A stretch of 64,000 nt of DNA from Paenibacillus_E sp964253085 (lineage in GTDB: Bacteria > Bacillota > Bacilli > Paenibacillales > NBRC-103111), in the NCBI RefSeq assembly GCF_964253085.1, contig NZ_CAXUQH020000001.1, forward strand, positions 3,162,001 through 3,226,000, read 5' to 3'. Below the pieces are notes generated by a model that was not told where the DNA came from, did no database searches, and was given only the letters and a program-made list of their open reading frames with translations. The position numbers and the translations under genes were made by a program. Shown here piece by piece: positions 26,676 to 34,997 of the stretch (positions within the stretch are counted from its first letter, which is position 1; the number at the start of each line of letters is the position of its first letter).

Positions 26676-27440
26676 ATGCAAAGTCAAGTTAAGGATCGAT
26701 TGGCACCGTTAGGGGAAAAAGAATTAGCGTTTTTTCATGAGCATGGGTATTATTTGTTGAAAAAAGGGTGTAGTGAAGATCTTGTAGATGCCTTTAATGG
26801 ACACATTCACAGTATACGTTCAGCAGATGAGATAGCCGAATGGGCGCTCCCCAAAAAAGGCGGTCAGCAAGTATCAGATAAGGACCGGTTCTCGGTGCGA
26901 TTATTTAATCCGCATAAGCAAGACGGTTTCTCACGACAAATCATGAAGCTCCCAGTTGTGCGAGGAGCTCTTGCTCAAATGATGGGTGATGAGGCCGTTT
27001 GTGTGCAAAGTATGTACTTCTATAAGGAGCCAGGCTCACCAGGACAAGCGCCGCATCAGGACTACTACTATATTAAGGATGACCCGAAGTCGATGATTGC
27101 TGCTTGGATTGCTTTGGAGGAAGTCGTGGATGAAGAAAACGGCTGTTTGTGGGTCATCCCTGGCACGCACAAGCTGGGCTTGCTTCCGCATGGGAAAGTA
27201 ACGAATCTCGAAGAGCATGAAAGCTGGACAGATGAAACGGAAGGTGTAGATTTGAGTCGAGAGATTCCAGTTGTCATGGAAAAAGGAGACATTTTATTTT
27301 TTCATGAGCTGCTCATTCACTCGTCTTACAAAAATCGTAGCAAGGATCGCTGGCGCCGTTCCTATGTGTGTCATTATATTCGAAATGATTCCACTGTCTT
27401 GTTCCGGGAAGAACTGCGGGTCAAATATCCGCTATATTAA
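26676..27440 (+). CDS. Phytanoyl-CoA dioxygenase (PhyH) family oxygenase
   Basis: A 254-aa non-haem Fe(II)/2-oxoglutarate oxygenase. The metal motif HQD (His127, Asp129) lies in GQAPHQDYYYIKDDP, with the distal His in ILFFHELLIHSSYKNRS; Arg residues after it would bind 2-oxoglutarate. Residues WIALEEVVDEENGCLWVIPGTH are typical of bacterial PhyH proteins. The substrate is unknown; such enzymes hydroxylate small metabolites. ATG at 26676 follows AAAGGGGAA; earlier in-frame starts lie in the divergent promoter region. It is monocistronic with a terminator downstream. Confidence 0.88.
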   Translation: MQSQVKDRLAPLGEKELAFFHEHGYYLLKKGCSEDLVDAFNGHIHSIRSADEIAEWALPKKGGQQVSDKDRFSVRLFNPHKQDGFSRQIMKLPVVRGALAQMMGDEAVCVQSMYFYKEPGSPGQAPHQDYYYIKDDPKSMIAAWIALEEVVDEENGCLWVIPGTHKLGLLPHGKVTNLEEHESWTDETEGVDLSREIPVVMEKGDILFFHELLIHSSYKNRSKDRWRRSYVCHYIRNDSTVLFREELRVKYPLY

Positions 27441-27450
27441 GCCAGTCAAC

Positions 27451-27485
27451 GTAGCCTGTCATCTTCGGATGAGGGCTACTTTTTA
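27451..27485 (+). terminator. Rho-independent terminator of the PhyH gene
   Basis: GTAGCC...GGCTAC stem extended by TCATC/GATGA around a TTCG tetraloop, followed by TTTTTA. Confidence 0.88.
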
Positions 27486-27517
27486 TTACAATCTTCTCTC
27501 TTGCTACGAAAAAGTAG

Positions 27518-27545
27518 TTACCATCATTTGGAACACTGGTATAAT
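27518..27545 (+). promoter_or_regulatory. Promoter of ABC-2 exporter operon
   Basis: TTACCA (27518-27523), 16-bp spacer and a consensus TATAAT (27540-27545) with an extended TG (TGGTATAAT), 46 bp before the TTG start at 27591. Confidence 0.65.
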
Positions 27546-27590
27546 GAATGAGATTCAGTTCGGACTATCGCAACCAAAGGGGAGAGCGCA

Positions 27591-28640
27591 TTGTCGTTAA
27601 TTGAGGTTAAGCATTTACGGAAAACATTTGAAACCGATGTGAGACGCACGGGGCGATTCGCAACAATAAGGAGCTTAATCAAGCCCGAGAAGAGAGAGAT
27701 GGTCGCGGTGGAGGATATTTCTTTTTCCATTGAAAAAGGAGAGAGCGTCGCTTACTTGGGACCGAATGGCGCGGGCAAATCGACTACGATCAAAATGCTG
27801 ACCGGCATCCTGGAGCCGAGCGGTGGAAGTATTGAGGTGGCGGGCTTGATTCCGCATAAGAGCAGAAAGATGAGCTCCTATCAAATTGGTGTCGTATTTG
27901 GACAACGAAGTCAACTGCTGTTTGATTTGCCTGTGAAGGATTCCTATGATTTATTACGGTATATGTATAGCATCTCTTGGGAGCAATACCACAGAAATTT
28001 ACGTGAATTTGCACAGGTTCTGGAGGTTGAGCATCTTCTTAATCGTTCGGTGAGAACGCTTTCACTTGGTCAGAGGATGCGGTGTGAAATCCTTGCTTCC
28101 TTGCTGCACGAGCCGGATATCCTTTTTCTGGATGAGCCTACGATTGGGCTCGATGTTGTGGCCAAGGAGCGGATTCGTGCTTTTATCGAGAAGATCAATC
28201 GGGAAAAAGGCGTCACACTGCTGCTGACAACACATGACATGCATGATATTGAACGGTTATGTCACCGAACGATGATTATTGATAAAGGGCGCCTAATTTA
28301 TGATGGCAGCTTGCAGCATATTCGCGATCATTATGCGACAGAGCGCCAAATCAAAGCTACCTTCGAGGATACAAGGCATGCTGAAGCGGCTGCTTCGCTA
28401 TTCATTGGCTTCGATGTGGTCACGTTGGTTGAAGAGCGGATGCTCAAAATTTCCTATGATCAGCATCACATCGACACGTCCACATTACTTAAACATCTGC
28501 TAGAGAAAACACAGCCGCGTGATCTGACCATGCAAGATGAGAATATCGACGCCTTAATTTCCCGGATTTATAGGGAAGGTCTTGCAAGCTCACCGCAGGA
28601 ACCTCAACGCGAGTTGGAAGGTGTGGTCATCAGCTCATGA
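27591..28640 (+). CDS. ABC-2 transporter ATP-binding protein
   Basis: A 349-aa ABC ATPase. Walker A is GPNGAGKST, the Q-loop follows VVFGQRSQL, the signature is LSLGQRMRCE (a variant of LSGGQ), Walker B is DILFLDEPTIG and the switch His is in LTTHDM. A C-terminal extension of about 100 residues is common in ABC-2 ATPases. The TTG start at 27591 follows AAAGGGGAG by six bases. The gene overlaps the first permease by four bases (ATGA), so the three genes form one exporter of unknown cargo. Confidence 0.9.
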   Translation: MSLIEVKHLRKTFETDVRRTGRFATIRSLIKPEKREMVAVEDISFSIEKGESVAYLGPNGAGKSTTIKMLTGILEPSGGSIEVAGLIPHKSRKMSSYQIGVVFGQRSQLLFDLPVKDSYDLLRYMYSISWEQYHRNLREFAQVLEVEHLLNRSVRTLSLGQRMRCEILASLLHEPDILFLDEPTIGLDVVAKERIRAFIEKINREKGVTLLLTTHDMHDIERLCHRTMIIDKGRLIYDGSLQHIRDHYATERQIKATFEDTRHAEAAASLFIGFDVVTLVEERMLKISYDQHHIDTSTLLKHLLEKTQPRDLTMQDENIDALISRIYREGLASSPQEPQRELEGVVISS

Positions 28641-29446
28641 ATACCCTTAGACGACTAGGCGGAATGTCCCGAATTGCGGTTCGCCAGCGCATGCAGTTTC
28701 GATTTGATTTTATGATGACACTCGTGTCAACGCTCATGTTCTGTGTGCTTTATTACATGCTGTGGAAAGCGATTTATATGTATGGCAGCGGGCAGGTATT
28801 GCCTTGGGAGCAATTAATTACCTATGTCATGGTGGGCCAAACGATTAACTTTGCACGCTGGTCACCCGCAGAGCGTGCACCCACATACGCCATGGCGTTA
28901 CGAGTCCGTTCCGGGGACATTGCGCTGGATCTGATTCGACCGGTGGACTTTCAAGTACAACGTTTTGTAGAAGCCGCAGGCTTTTTTGCCGTGGAGATGC
29001 TGTGGGTGAATATTCCTGCGCTTCTGCTGCTGATCTTCGGGCTTGGGATTCAATCACCACCGAGTTTGGCTGCTGGGGCTGCCTTTGTGTTAAGTCTAAT
29101 CATCGGTTTCTTAGTGGCTTTCAGCATTAACTCGATTATTATGATGATTTCGTTCATGACGACGAATACGTTCGGGGTACAGTTGGCGAAGCGAGCGATG
29201 ATGGATATTTTCGCAGGAACGTTGATCCCATTCGATTTCTTTCCAAGCAGCTTACAAACGATTCTTACCTATCTACCTTTTCAAGCTATGGCCTATATTC
29301 CATTATCGATTTATACAGGCAAGCTGACGGGTGTACATATGGGCTTCGCGCTCTTGGAGCAGCTTGCGTGGGCGCTTGTTATGATTGTTATTAGTCGATT
29401 GTTGTGGATGAAAGCAGCGAAGCGACTAGCGATTAACGGGGGGTGA
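28637..29446 (+). CDS. ABC-2 family transporter permease
   Basis: A 269-aa membrane protein with about six hydrophobic segments, beginning MNTLRRLGGMSRIAVRQRMQFRFDFMMTLVSTLMFCVLYYMLWKAI. The GDIALDLIRPVDFQVQRF element is typical of the ABC-2 permeases that occur as two half-size subunits (ABC2_membrane_6 type). It overlaps the ATPase gene by four bases and is followed four bases later by the second permease. Confidence 0.85.
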   Translation: MNTLRRLGGMSRIAVRQRMQFRFDFMMTLVSTLMFCVLYYMLWKAIYMYGSGQVLPWEQLITYVMVGQTINFARWSPAERAPTYAMALRVRSGDIALDLIRPVDFQVQRFVEAAGFFAVEMLWVNIPALLLLIFGLGIQSPPSLAAGAAFVLSLIIGFLVAFSINSIIMMISFMTTNTFGVQLAKRAMMDIFAGTLIPFDFFPSSLQTILTYLPFQAMAYIPLSIYTGKLTGVHMGFALLEQLAWALVMIVISRLLWMKAAKRLAINGG

Positions 29447-29450
29447 GAGG

Positions 29451-30272
29451 ATGTTAGCACCAAAGAGAAGCTTCATGCAGCAGGTAGCGTATCTGATAGG
29501 GATGTATGGTCATTTTATAAAAGTGTACGTCAAAACGCTGGTTGAATATCGTGCGGATACGATTATTGCGATCATTGCGGGGATCATTGCGCAGGGAAGT
29601 ATGCTGATTTTTTTGACAGTCATTTTCAATCGAATTCCGATGTTGGCAGGCTGGGACTACAACGAGTTAGTCTTTATGTTCGGACTTGCCGCCACGGGTC
29701 GAGCTCTGAATCAAACCTTCTTCAATGCGCCTTTCATGCTAACAGGCTACATTCGGAATGGACGGATGGATATGATGATGGTGCGGCCTGTTGGCGTACT
29801 TTTTCAAGCCATAGGCTACTCGCAAGAATTGAATGGTGTCGGCCAGTTGATTACAGGTATCGCAATTATGGGGTATGCGGCGTCCCATTTGGATATGAGT
29901 TGGACGTTCTTAAGCGTGCTATATGTTGTAATCGCTTTGCTATGTAGTGCACTCATTCAATTCTCGATTCTACTAACGATTAGTGTATTAACGTTCTGGT
30001 TTCAGGAGATCCGATCTCTGATTTATCCAGTAACGTGGTTATATGATTTTACAAGGTATCCCATGCAAATCTTTCACCCCATTCTACGTGGATTGCTAAC
30101 TTACGTCATTCCGTATTCATTGGCTAGCTTCTATCCAGCGGCGTTTCTATTACGACCAGAGCAATACGGCTGGGCCGCTTGGGGCGTTCCAGCCGTAACG
30201 ATGGTGGTCGTAATGGGCGCGTATTTTATATGGTCACAGGGGTTAAGGCGTTATTCGAGTGTGGCGGGATAA
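29451..30272 (+). CDS. ABC-2 family transporter permease, second subunit
   Basis: A 273-aa permease with about six membrane segments. It resembles the preceding gene in arrangement (NGRMDMMMVRPVGVLFQAIGY mirrors GDIALDLIRPVDFQVQRF), suggesting ancient duplication and a heterodimer. GGGGGGTGAGAGG precedes the ATG at 29451. Its 3' end overlaps a small gene on the opposite strand. Confidence 0.85.
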   Translation: MLAPKRSFMQQVAYLIGMYGHFIKVYVKTLVEYRADTIIAIIAGIIAQGSMLIFLTVIFNRIPMLAGWDYNELVFMFGLAATGRALNQTFFNAPFMLTGYIRNGRMDMMMVRPVGVLFQAIGYSQELNGVGQLITGIAIMGYAASHLDMSWTFLSVLYVVIALLCSALIQFSILLTISVLTFWFQEIRSLIYPVTWLYDFTRYPMQIFHPILRGLLTYVIPYSLASFYPAAFLLRPEQYGWAAWGVPAVTMVVVMGAYFIWSQGLRRYSSVAG

Positions 30273-30492
30273 ATTGTTCGTTGCGACTACAGTCGATATA
30301 CATGGGATACACACCTTCCTGAATGGGAGGAGCTACTTGGATGGTAACAGTAGGAATCGCTGCAGTCAGTGGTTCTTGCAGGTTGGAAGCCGTCTGTCTG
30401 AGGCGCTTACTCTTCTCGAAAACATCAATGACGAGATAGTACATAATACATAGCACAATAAAACCCAATCCGCAGATTTGTAAGTTTTGCAT
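30226..30492 (-). CDS. Small single-span membrane protein
   Basis: An 88-aa candidate: MQNLQ then a membrane segment (ICGLGFIVLCIMYYLVIDVF), a charged stretch (EKSKRLRQTAS) and a Pro/Thr-rich tail probably outside the membrane. AGGAGG lies nine bases before the ATG at 30492, which is strong support for translation. I recognise no family. Its last 47 bases overlap the 3' end of the convergent permease gene, which is unusual but not disqualifying. Confidence 0.55.
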   Translation of the reverse strand: MQNLQICGLGFIVLCIMYYLVIDVFEKSKRLRQTASNLQEPLTAAIPTVTIQVAPPIQEGVYPMYIDCSRNEQFIPPHSNNALTPVTI

Positions 30493-30613
30493 CCTAGTAC
30501 GCCTCCTATGAATCATTTTTCATAGATTAACGTATTTAGGATGCGATGTCGCTCGAAAGTTGGTGTCGTATTCTGACATATTGTCAAAAGACTCCAAAGT
30601 GTATGCATTCATC

Positions 30614-30675
30614 TTGACAATGACAATGAGAACCATTATCATTCGGTGTAGAGAGCTAAATGAAAATGATTATCA
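30614..30675 (+). promoter_or_regulatory. Fur-controlled promoter with two Fur boxes
   Basis: TTGACA (30614-30619), a 17-bp spacer and TATCAT (30637-30642) form a good sigma-A promoter. The spacer and -10 are covered by GACAATGAGAACCATTATC (30622-30640), 16 of 19 matches to the Fur consensus. A second box TGAAAATGATTATCA (30661-30675) matches 13 of 14 defined positions of the 7-1-7 Fur/Per-type motif just downstream of the likely start site. This predicts repression by iron-loaded Fur. Confidence 0.75.
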
Positions 30676-30718
30676 ATGGGTGGCGAGAGTGAACGGCATC
30701 ATGAGGGGGCTAGTCGAT

Positions 30719-31447
30719 ATGAATAACAGCGAGAATGGTATTGGCGTCGGAAACTTGCAGGTTATTGCAGATTTTCAATTAGAGCGCTGGCTGCATACCC
30801 TTACTCATGAAGATCGTGGAACAGATTCGCAGGATCTGAATTGGCAGCAGCTTACCCAATTCGCAGCTTATCACGCGATCAACGCATGGTACACTTTACC
30901 ACCTGCTGCTCGGACACGACTTATTTTAAAGAATGAATTCGAGAAAAAGTGGACAAATAAAGTGCAAAAATTCGGGACCGATACCTTTTATAGCGAGGTT
31001 AAGCATCGCGTCATTGATCAGTTATATCACATTCTGACGAATAAAAGTCGGATCGAATGGCCACTCCTTTTATTTGAAAGCATGGATGTATGGATTGATG
31101 AGCTAGATCTGGGATTATCCATGATCGTTCAGGTGATGGAATCTTCGGTACAATCCGCTGTGATTCATAAATTTGTCATGGAAGACAGCGTGGCTTCACT
31201 TGCCCTGTTTACACATATGTCGGTTGTTTTTTGTAACAAGGCGTTCGGAGGGAAACCTGTGAAGCTGCAAGTCGTCAATCTGATGAGCGGCAAGCAGCAT
31301 CGCATCGAGACGAACCATTTCACAATGGAACAATCGCTCGATTATCTCAGACTTGTGAAAGATGTGTATTTGGAAAGTCGCAGATGTAGCTGCTGCAGAG
31401 AGGAAGGACTTCATGGAAATAAATTCGACTTGGCAATCCACCAATGA
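30719..31447 (+). CDS. Unknown protein, first gene of Fur-box operon
   Basis: A 242-aa cytoplasmic protein without membrane segments; I do not recognise the family. It is mostly helical (LQVIADFQLERWLHTLTHED, LTQFAAYHAINAWYTLPPAARTRLIL) with a beta-like part near VKLQVVNLMSGKQHRIETNHF. It ends with a CxCC cluster (RRCSCCREEG) that could bind a metal. The ATG at 30719 is chosen because AGGGGG lies upstream and because longer in-frame versions would start inside or before the Fur promoter. The gene overlaps the next by 35 bp. An iron-starvation role is inferred only from the promoter. Confidence 0.7.
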   Translation: MNNSENGIGVGNLQVIADFQLERWLHTLTHEDRGTDSQDLNWQQLTQFAAYHAINAWYTLPPAARTRLILKNEFEKKWTNKVQKFGTDTFYSEVKHRVIDQLYHILTNKSRIEWPLLLFESMDVWIDELDLGLSMIVQVMESSVQSAVIHKFVMEDSVASLALFTHMSVVFCNKAFGGKPVKLQVVNLMSGKQHRIETNHFTMEQSLDYLRLVKDVYLESRRCSCCREEGLHGNKFDLAIHQ

Positions 31448-32246
31448 ATTGTTGTCTCTAAAGTTTACTACGTTGACAGCATCCCTAGACGGCGTATTGT
31501 ATGCGGGAACTGAAGGGCATGGTGTGGTACAGTTCTCGCCGTTACGTTCCTGGGAAAGCGCATCAGAAGGCTTGCCTGCACAGGTTCATGTGTACCGATT
31601 AGATTGGGTGGAGACGCAATTATTCGCTTCTACGAGCCACGGATTGTATCATTTAGAGGAAGAGATATGGCAGCAAACGAGCGTCACCGATCCCTGTTAT
31701 GCGTCAATTGGTTGGGGGGATCGATTTGTTCTCACGGAGAACGGTTTGCTATGTGGAAATGATGATGAATGGCTGCCACTCGCCTTCCGGGGAAAGAAAA
31801 CCTATGATTTGTTAGTGACACCTCATTTTATATTCCTGGGCTATGAGGATGGCGTTGCCTGTTATGATTTATTTACTGGAGATTGGTGCAGTATGCCGCT
31901 TCATCAAGCGGTGACTAGTTTAGCTGTGTTCAACACGAAGCTGGTCGGGACGACGGAGCGTGGAGGCTTAGTCGTGGGTAATAAGAACGGCGGATTCAAT
32001 CAGCATCGGTTTGAGGGGATGTTCTTGAATCGCTTAGTCACTCATCGCGGCGAAGTCTATGTGTGTGCCAATACGGGGCTGTATAAGCTGAGCGAGATCA
32101 GAGGCAACGTCATACTGCACGCGTTAAATGCACAAGCTGAGGTGACGGATCTGCTGATTTGGCGTGATATGATGGTCATATCGACGCGTGATTCAGGTAT
32201 TAAATATAAACATGCCGATAAGACAGGTTTTCAAACGGTTCTGTAA
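31413..32246 (+). CDS. Beta-propeller-like protein, second gene of Fur-box operon
   Basis: A 277-aa soluble protein. Repeating short strands of the kind LTASLDGVLYAGTEGHGVVQF, LFASTSHGLYHL, VTSLAVFNTKLVGTTERGGLVV, LVTHRGEVYVCANTGLYKL and LLIWRDMMVISTRDSGIKY give five or six propeller-like blades, similar to blades of two-component-regulator or BNR-type propellers. No catalytic motif is visible. ATG at 31413 has GAGAGGAAGG upstream. The 35-bp overlap with the previous gene indicates coupled translation and a joint function. Confidence 0.7.
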   Translation: MEINSTWQSTNELLSLKFTTLTASLDGVLYAGTEGHGVVQFSPLRSWESASEGLPAQVHVYRLDWVETQLFASTSHGLYHLEEEIWQQTSVTDPCYASIGWGDRFVLTENGLLCGNDDEWLPLAFRGKKTYDLLVTPHFIFLGYEDGVACYDLFTGDWCSMPLHQAVTSLAVFNTKLVGTTERGGLVVGNKNGGFNQHRFEGMFLNRLVTHRGEVYVCANTGLYKLSEIRGNVILHALNAQAEVTDLLIWRDMMVISTRDSGIKYKHADKTGFQTVL

Positions 32247-32253
32247 GAAATAG

Positions 32254-32286
32254 AAGCTCCCAGCGATTGTATGCGCGGGAGCTTTT
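32254..32286 (+). terminator. Terminator of the Fur-box operon
   Basis: AGCTCCC pairs with GGGAGCT over a 15-base loop, followed by TTTTTCT. It lies between convergent genes and may also act on the sulfatase transcript. Confidence 0.75.
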
Positions 32287-32291
32287 TCTAT

Positions 32292-33803
32292 CTAAGCATG
32301 CCAAATCCGTGGCATCGCTAACGGTTCTTTCCCCAGCTCTGCCCAAATATAGGACAGCAGCAGGCGAGCTTTCAAATCTTTATAATCGGGATGATCCCAC
32401 AAATTACGAATCTCACCGGGATCCTCTTGAAGGTCAAATAACTCGCCATACGTTTGATTATAGTAGACGGTTAGCTTATAACGATCATCCACATATGTTT
32501 TCTGGTGAATGGTCGTCTTCTCGTGACGGAATTCGCAAATCGCGTGGTCTCGCACGCGCTCTGCTTGACCTGTCCACACGCTGCTTTGGTCGACACCCGT
32601 CATGAAGCAAGGTATCGGCAGGCCAGCCATGGAGAGAAAAGTAGGCGCAAGATCGACGAGAGATTGGATCGCATTCGAGGTTTTGCCCGCCGGAACTTGA
32701 CCAGGATAACGGACGATGAATGGCAGCTTAATTAAGTCCTCATAATGGAAGCCGCCTTTGTATTGAAGGCCATGCTGCCCGAAGAAATGACCATGATCCG
32801 TGGTAAATACGACAATCGTATTCTCGGCAAGCCCAAGCGCATCCAACCGATCTAAAATTCGGCCAATGTGTGCGTCCATGCAGCTGATCATGCCGTAATA
32901 GGTGGCCACAAGTTGCTTTCGCTCACTTTCTGACAGATGGGAATGCGAGTGATAGCCATGTACGCCATAGCCACTTTCTTTTAAATAGGAAAAGTCTGGA
33001 TTCTCTTCTTGTGTTAGCTGAAAATGTGGTGGATTCTTCTCATGCTCGCCAGGTGTGATAGTTGGGATGGTCAACTTCTCTGGATCATACATCGTGTCCC
33101 ATGGCGAAGGGACTAGATAGTCGGGATGCGGATCGAAGAAGCTCGACCATAGGAAGAAGCCTTCGTCGGACTCCTTATACTGTTCAAGCAAAGCATTCGT
33201 TCTTTCTGCAATCCACGTATTATAGTGAAACTCTTCCGGAATGGCCCAATGATGCAGCTGTTTAGGATCCATTGTTCCTGTCGGAGCTAAGAAATAATCC
33301 CGCCAGTTCGTGAGACCTTTCTCCTCCATCCATAGCGCATAATGTTGTCCCACATGAGCTTCATTCGTATGATTGCGTGCTAATTCAACATGGTCAAAGC
33401 CATAGAAGGGTTGATCGAATGCTTTCCAGTAATCAAGGTCCTGCAGGATTGGATAAGCTTCTAGAGAAGGATACTCCTCTGTACTTTTGAGCGGTTGAAA
33501 ATGTGCTTTACCGATCAGTGCTGTTCGATAATCCGCTTTCTTGAAATCTTCCCCGACAGTATGGCGATCTTCCAAAAGCTTAGTGCCGAGCGTCCATGCA
33601 CCATGTTGGCTAGGATATTGTCCGGTTATAATGGAAGATCTAGTCGGTGTACATGTCGGATTGGGGCAATAAGCGCGTGTAAATGTCGTTCCTTCTTGAA
33701 CGAGTCGATCCAAATTAGGCGTGGATAACTCTGGATTAAAAGCGCCAATCGTGTTCCAATGCTGCTGATCACTTGTGATGAGTAGAATATTCGGTTTTTT
33801 CAA
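32292..33803 (-). CDS. Type I sulfatase
   Basis: A 503-aa alkaline-phosphatase-fold sulfatase. The catalytic motif CTPTR (Cys51-Arg55) fits CxPxR, the site converted to formylglycine. Metal ligands are seen in ITSDQQ (Asp12) and in FTTDHGHFFGQHG. No signal peptide is present, so it acts in the cytoplasm unless exported otherwise. TTG at 33803 is the start, with AAGGCGGAG seven bases upstream. It is divergent from the AraC gene at 33957. The substrate is probably a sulfated sugar; the exact one is not visible. Confidence 0.9.
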   Translation of the reverse strand: MKKPNILLITSDQQHWNTIGAFNPELSTPNLDRLVQEGTTFTRAYCPNPTCTPTRSSIITGQYPSQHGAWTLGTKLLEDRHTVGEDFKKADYRTALIGKAHFQPLKSTEEYPSLEAYPILQDLDYWKAFDQPFYGFDHVELARNHTNEAHVGQHYALWMEEKGLTNWRDYFLAPTGTMDPKQLHHWAIPEEFHYNTWIAERTNALLEQYKESDEGFFLWSSFFDPHPDYLVPSPWDTMYDPEKLTIPTITPGEHEKNPPHFQLTQEENPDFSYLKESGYGVHGYHSHSHLSESERKQLVATYYGMISCMDAHIGRILDRLDALGLAENTIVVFTTDHGHFFGQHGLQYKGGFHYEDLIKLPFIVRYPGQVPAGKTSNAIQSLVDLAPTFLSMAGLPIPCFMTGVDQSSVWTGQAERVRDHAICEFRHEKTTIHQKTYVDDRYKLTVYYNQTYGELFDLQEDPGEIRNLWDHPDYKDLKARLLLSYIWAELGKEPLAMPRIWHA

Positions 33804-33956
33804 GGGGCTGCTCCGCCTTTCTGTATTCTTCTTATATGCTATGTTTAGTATAGAAATACGAGGAAGAAAACAACATGATAGAATGTTAGAAAGTTGTCAT
33901 TATGTCGACTTTTTTATAGAATGAAGGTATGAGTATCATGTGGCAGGAGGTCTGGG

Positions 33957-34799
33957 ATGCAAGAATATGAGATGGAATTCGCTGATGTATGGTTCGCTAT
34001 TCCACACCCCTTTCAAACTGCAAGCGGTTGTTGGATCGTACGAGCTGGACAGAATATAGCCAAGTCCACGTATCACATTGGACCCAAAGTGATTGAACAA
34101 ACTAGCTTTCATTGGATTGTGCAAGGCAAGGTAAGGGTGACTACACCTGAACATACCGTCGAATTAAGCGAGGGAGATCTATTTTGCTTATTTCCTGGAC
34201 GTCCTTATGTGTATGAAACGATGCAAATGGAAGACAGCACTCCGCCGTTAAAAATGATTTGGCTAGCTATGGAAGGCAATCAATTGCCGCTATTAACAGC
34301 GGAGTTTGGGCTAACGCCAAATAAGTATTGGTTACATGGAATGGTGAATAAAGAAGTTGGAGAAGCACTACGAAGCGTGATTGGTGCCATTTCGGGGACG
34401 AAGAAAAATATGTTTCTCGAGCAGCGGGCACTCAGTGATCTTTTTTATAAAATGAACCTGCAAGCGAACCGTTCTGTCACCAATGAGAAAGAGAATTGGC
34501 TCGCACAGGTGAAGGATTTCTTCGATTTACACTATACCGAGCATATTCGCGTAGAGGATGCCGCACACCATTTTGGCTACCATCGGTCCCATGTGTATGC
34601 CGCATTTCTGAAGAAGTATGGCACTTCACCGCAGCGTTACTTAGCTGGAAAGCGCTTGGAGAAGGGGGCCGAGCTGCTTAAAACCACGTCGTTATCCGTA
34701 ACAGAAATTGCCTATTCGTTGGGTTATTCCGAGTTGTATGCCTTCACACGGGCATTTACGACTTATATGGGGGTCTCACCACGCAGCTATCGGGGGTAA
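33957..34799 (+). CDS. AraC-family transcriptional regulator
   Basis: A 280-aa one-component regulator with a cupin-like sugar-sensing N-terminus (FHWIVQGKVRVTTPEHTVELSEGDLFCLFPGRPYVYE) and C-terminal double HTH (AAHHFGYHRSHVYAAFLKKYGTSPQRYL and IAYSLGYSELYAFTRAFTTYMGVSPRSYRG). GCAGGAGGT lies six bases before the ATG. The 153-bp gap to the divergent sulfatase is the likely control region, so it probably governs that gene. Confidence 0.9.
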   Translation: MQEYEMEFADVWFAIPHPFQTASGCWIVRAGQNIAKSTYHIGPKVIEQTSFHWIVQGKVRVTTPEHTVELSEGDLFCLFPGRPYVYETMQMEDSTPPLKMIWLAMEGNQLPLLTAEFGLTPNKYWLHGMVNKEVGEALRSVIGAISGTKKNMFLEQRALSDLFYKMNLQANRSVTNEKENWLAQVKDFFDLHYTEHIRVEDAAHHFGYHRSHVYAAFLKKYGTSPQRYLAGKRLEKGAELLKTTSLSVTEIAYSLGYSELYAFTRAFTTYMGVSPRSYRG

Positions 34800-34848
34800 T
34801 TTCCCACAGTTTACGAATCTTCGCATTATATTCCTGAAAATAATAACA

Positions 34849-34884
34849 AGACCGTGTTTCCTTTGTATCCAAGGGAAGCGGTCT
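34849..34884 (+). terminator. Terminator-like hairpin after AraC gene
   Basis: AGACCG...CGGTCT encloses TTTCCTT/AAGGGAA, followed by ATTTCACTTTT. The T-run is interrupted, so moderate confidence. Confidence 0.55.
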
Positions 34885-34899
34885 ATTTCACTTTTGGCG

Positions 34900-34964
34900 G
34901 TTGACGGTTGACCGTTGACCGTTGACCGTTGACCGTTGACCATTGTCCTTCTGGATGCCATAAT
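34900..34964 (+). promoter_or_regulatory. Tandem GTTGACC repeats leading into a promoter
   Basis: Six 7-bp units from 34900 to 34941 (GTTGACG once, GTTGACC five times) are followed by a degenerate seventh, ATTGTCC (34942-34948). The TTGACC of the last good unit (34936-34941) is 17 bp before CATAAT (34959-34964), an almost ideal sigma-A promoter for the sensor gene at 34998. The -35 box is therefore the end of a microsatellite. Confidence 0.75.
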
Positions 34965-34997
34965 CGATGATAAAACGAAATAGGGAGTCGGCTAACG

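Noticed and set aside
30574..30586. TGACATATTGTCA as a separate operator
   Set aside because: The arms are only five bases and no second copy was seen; too weak to list beside the Fur boxes.
30560..30718. Upstream extension of the Fur-box gene to a start at 30560
   Set aside because: It would place the start before the promoter and inside the Fur boxes; the ATG at 30719 has its own ribosome binding site.
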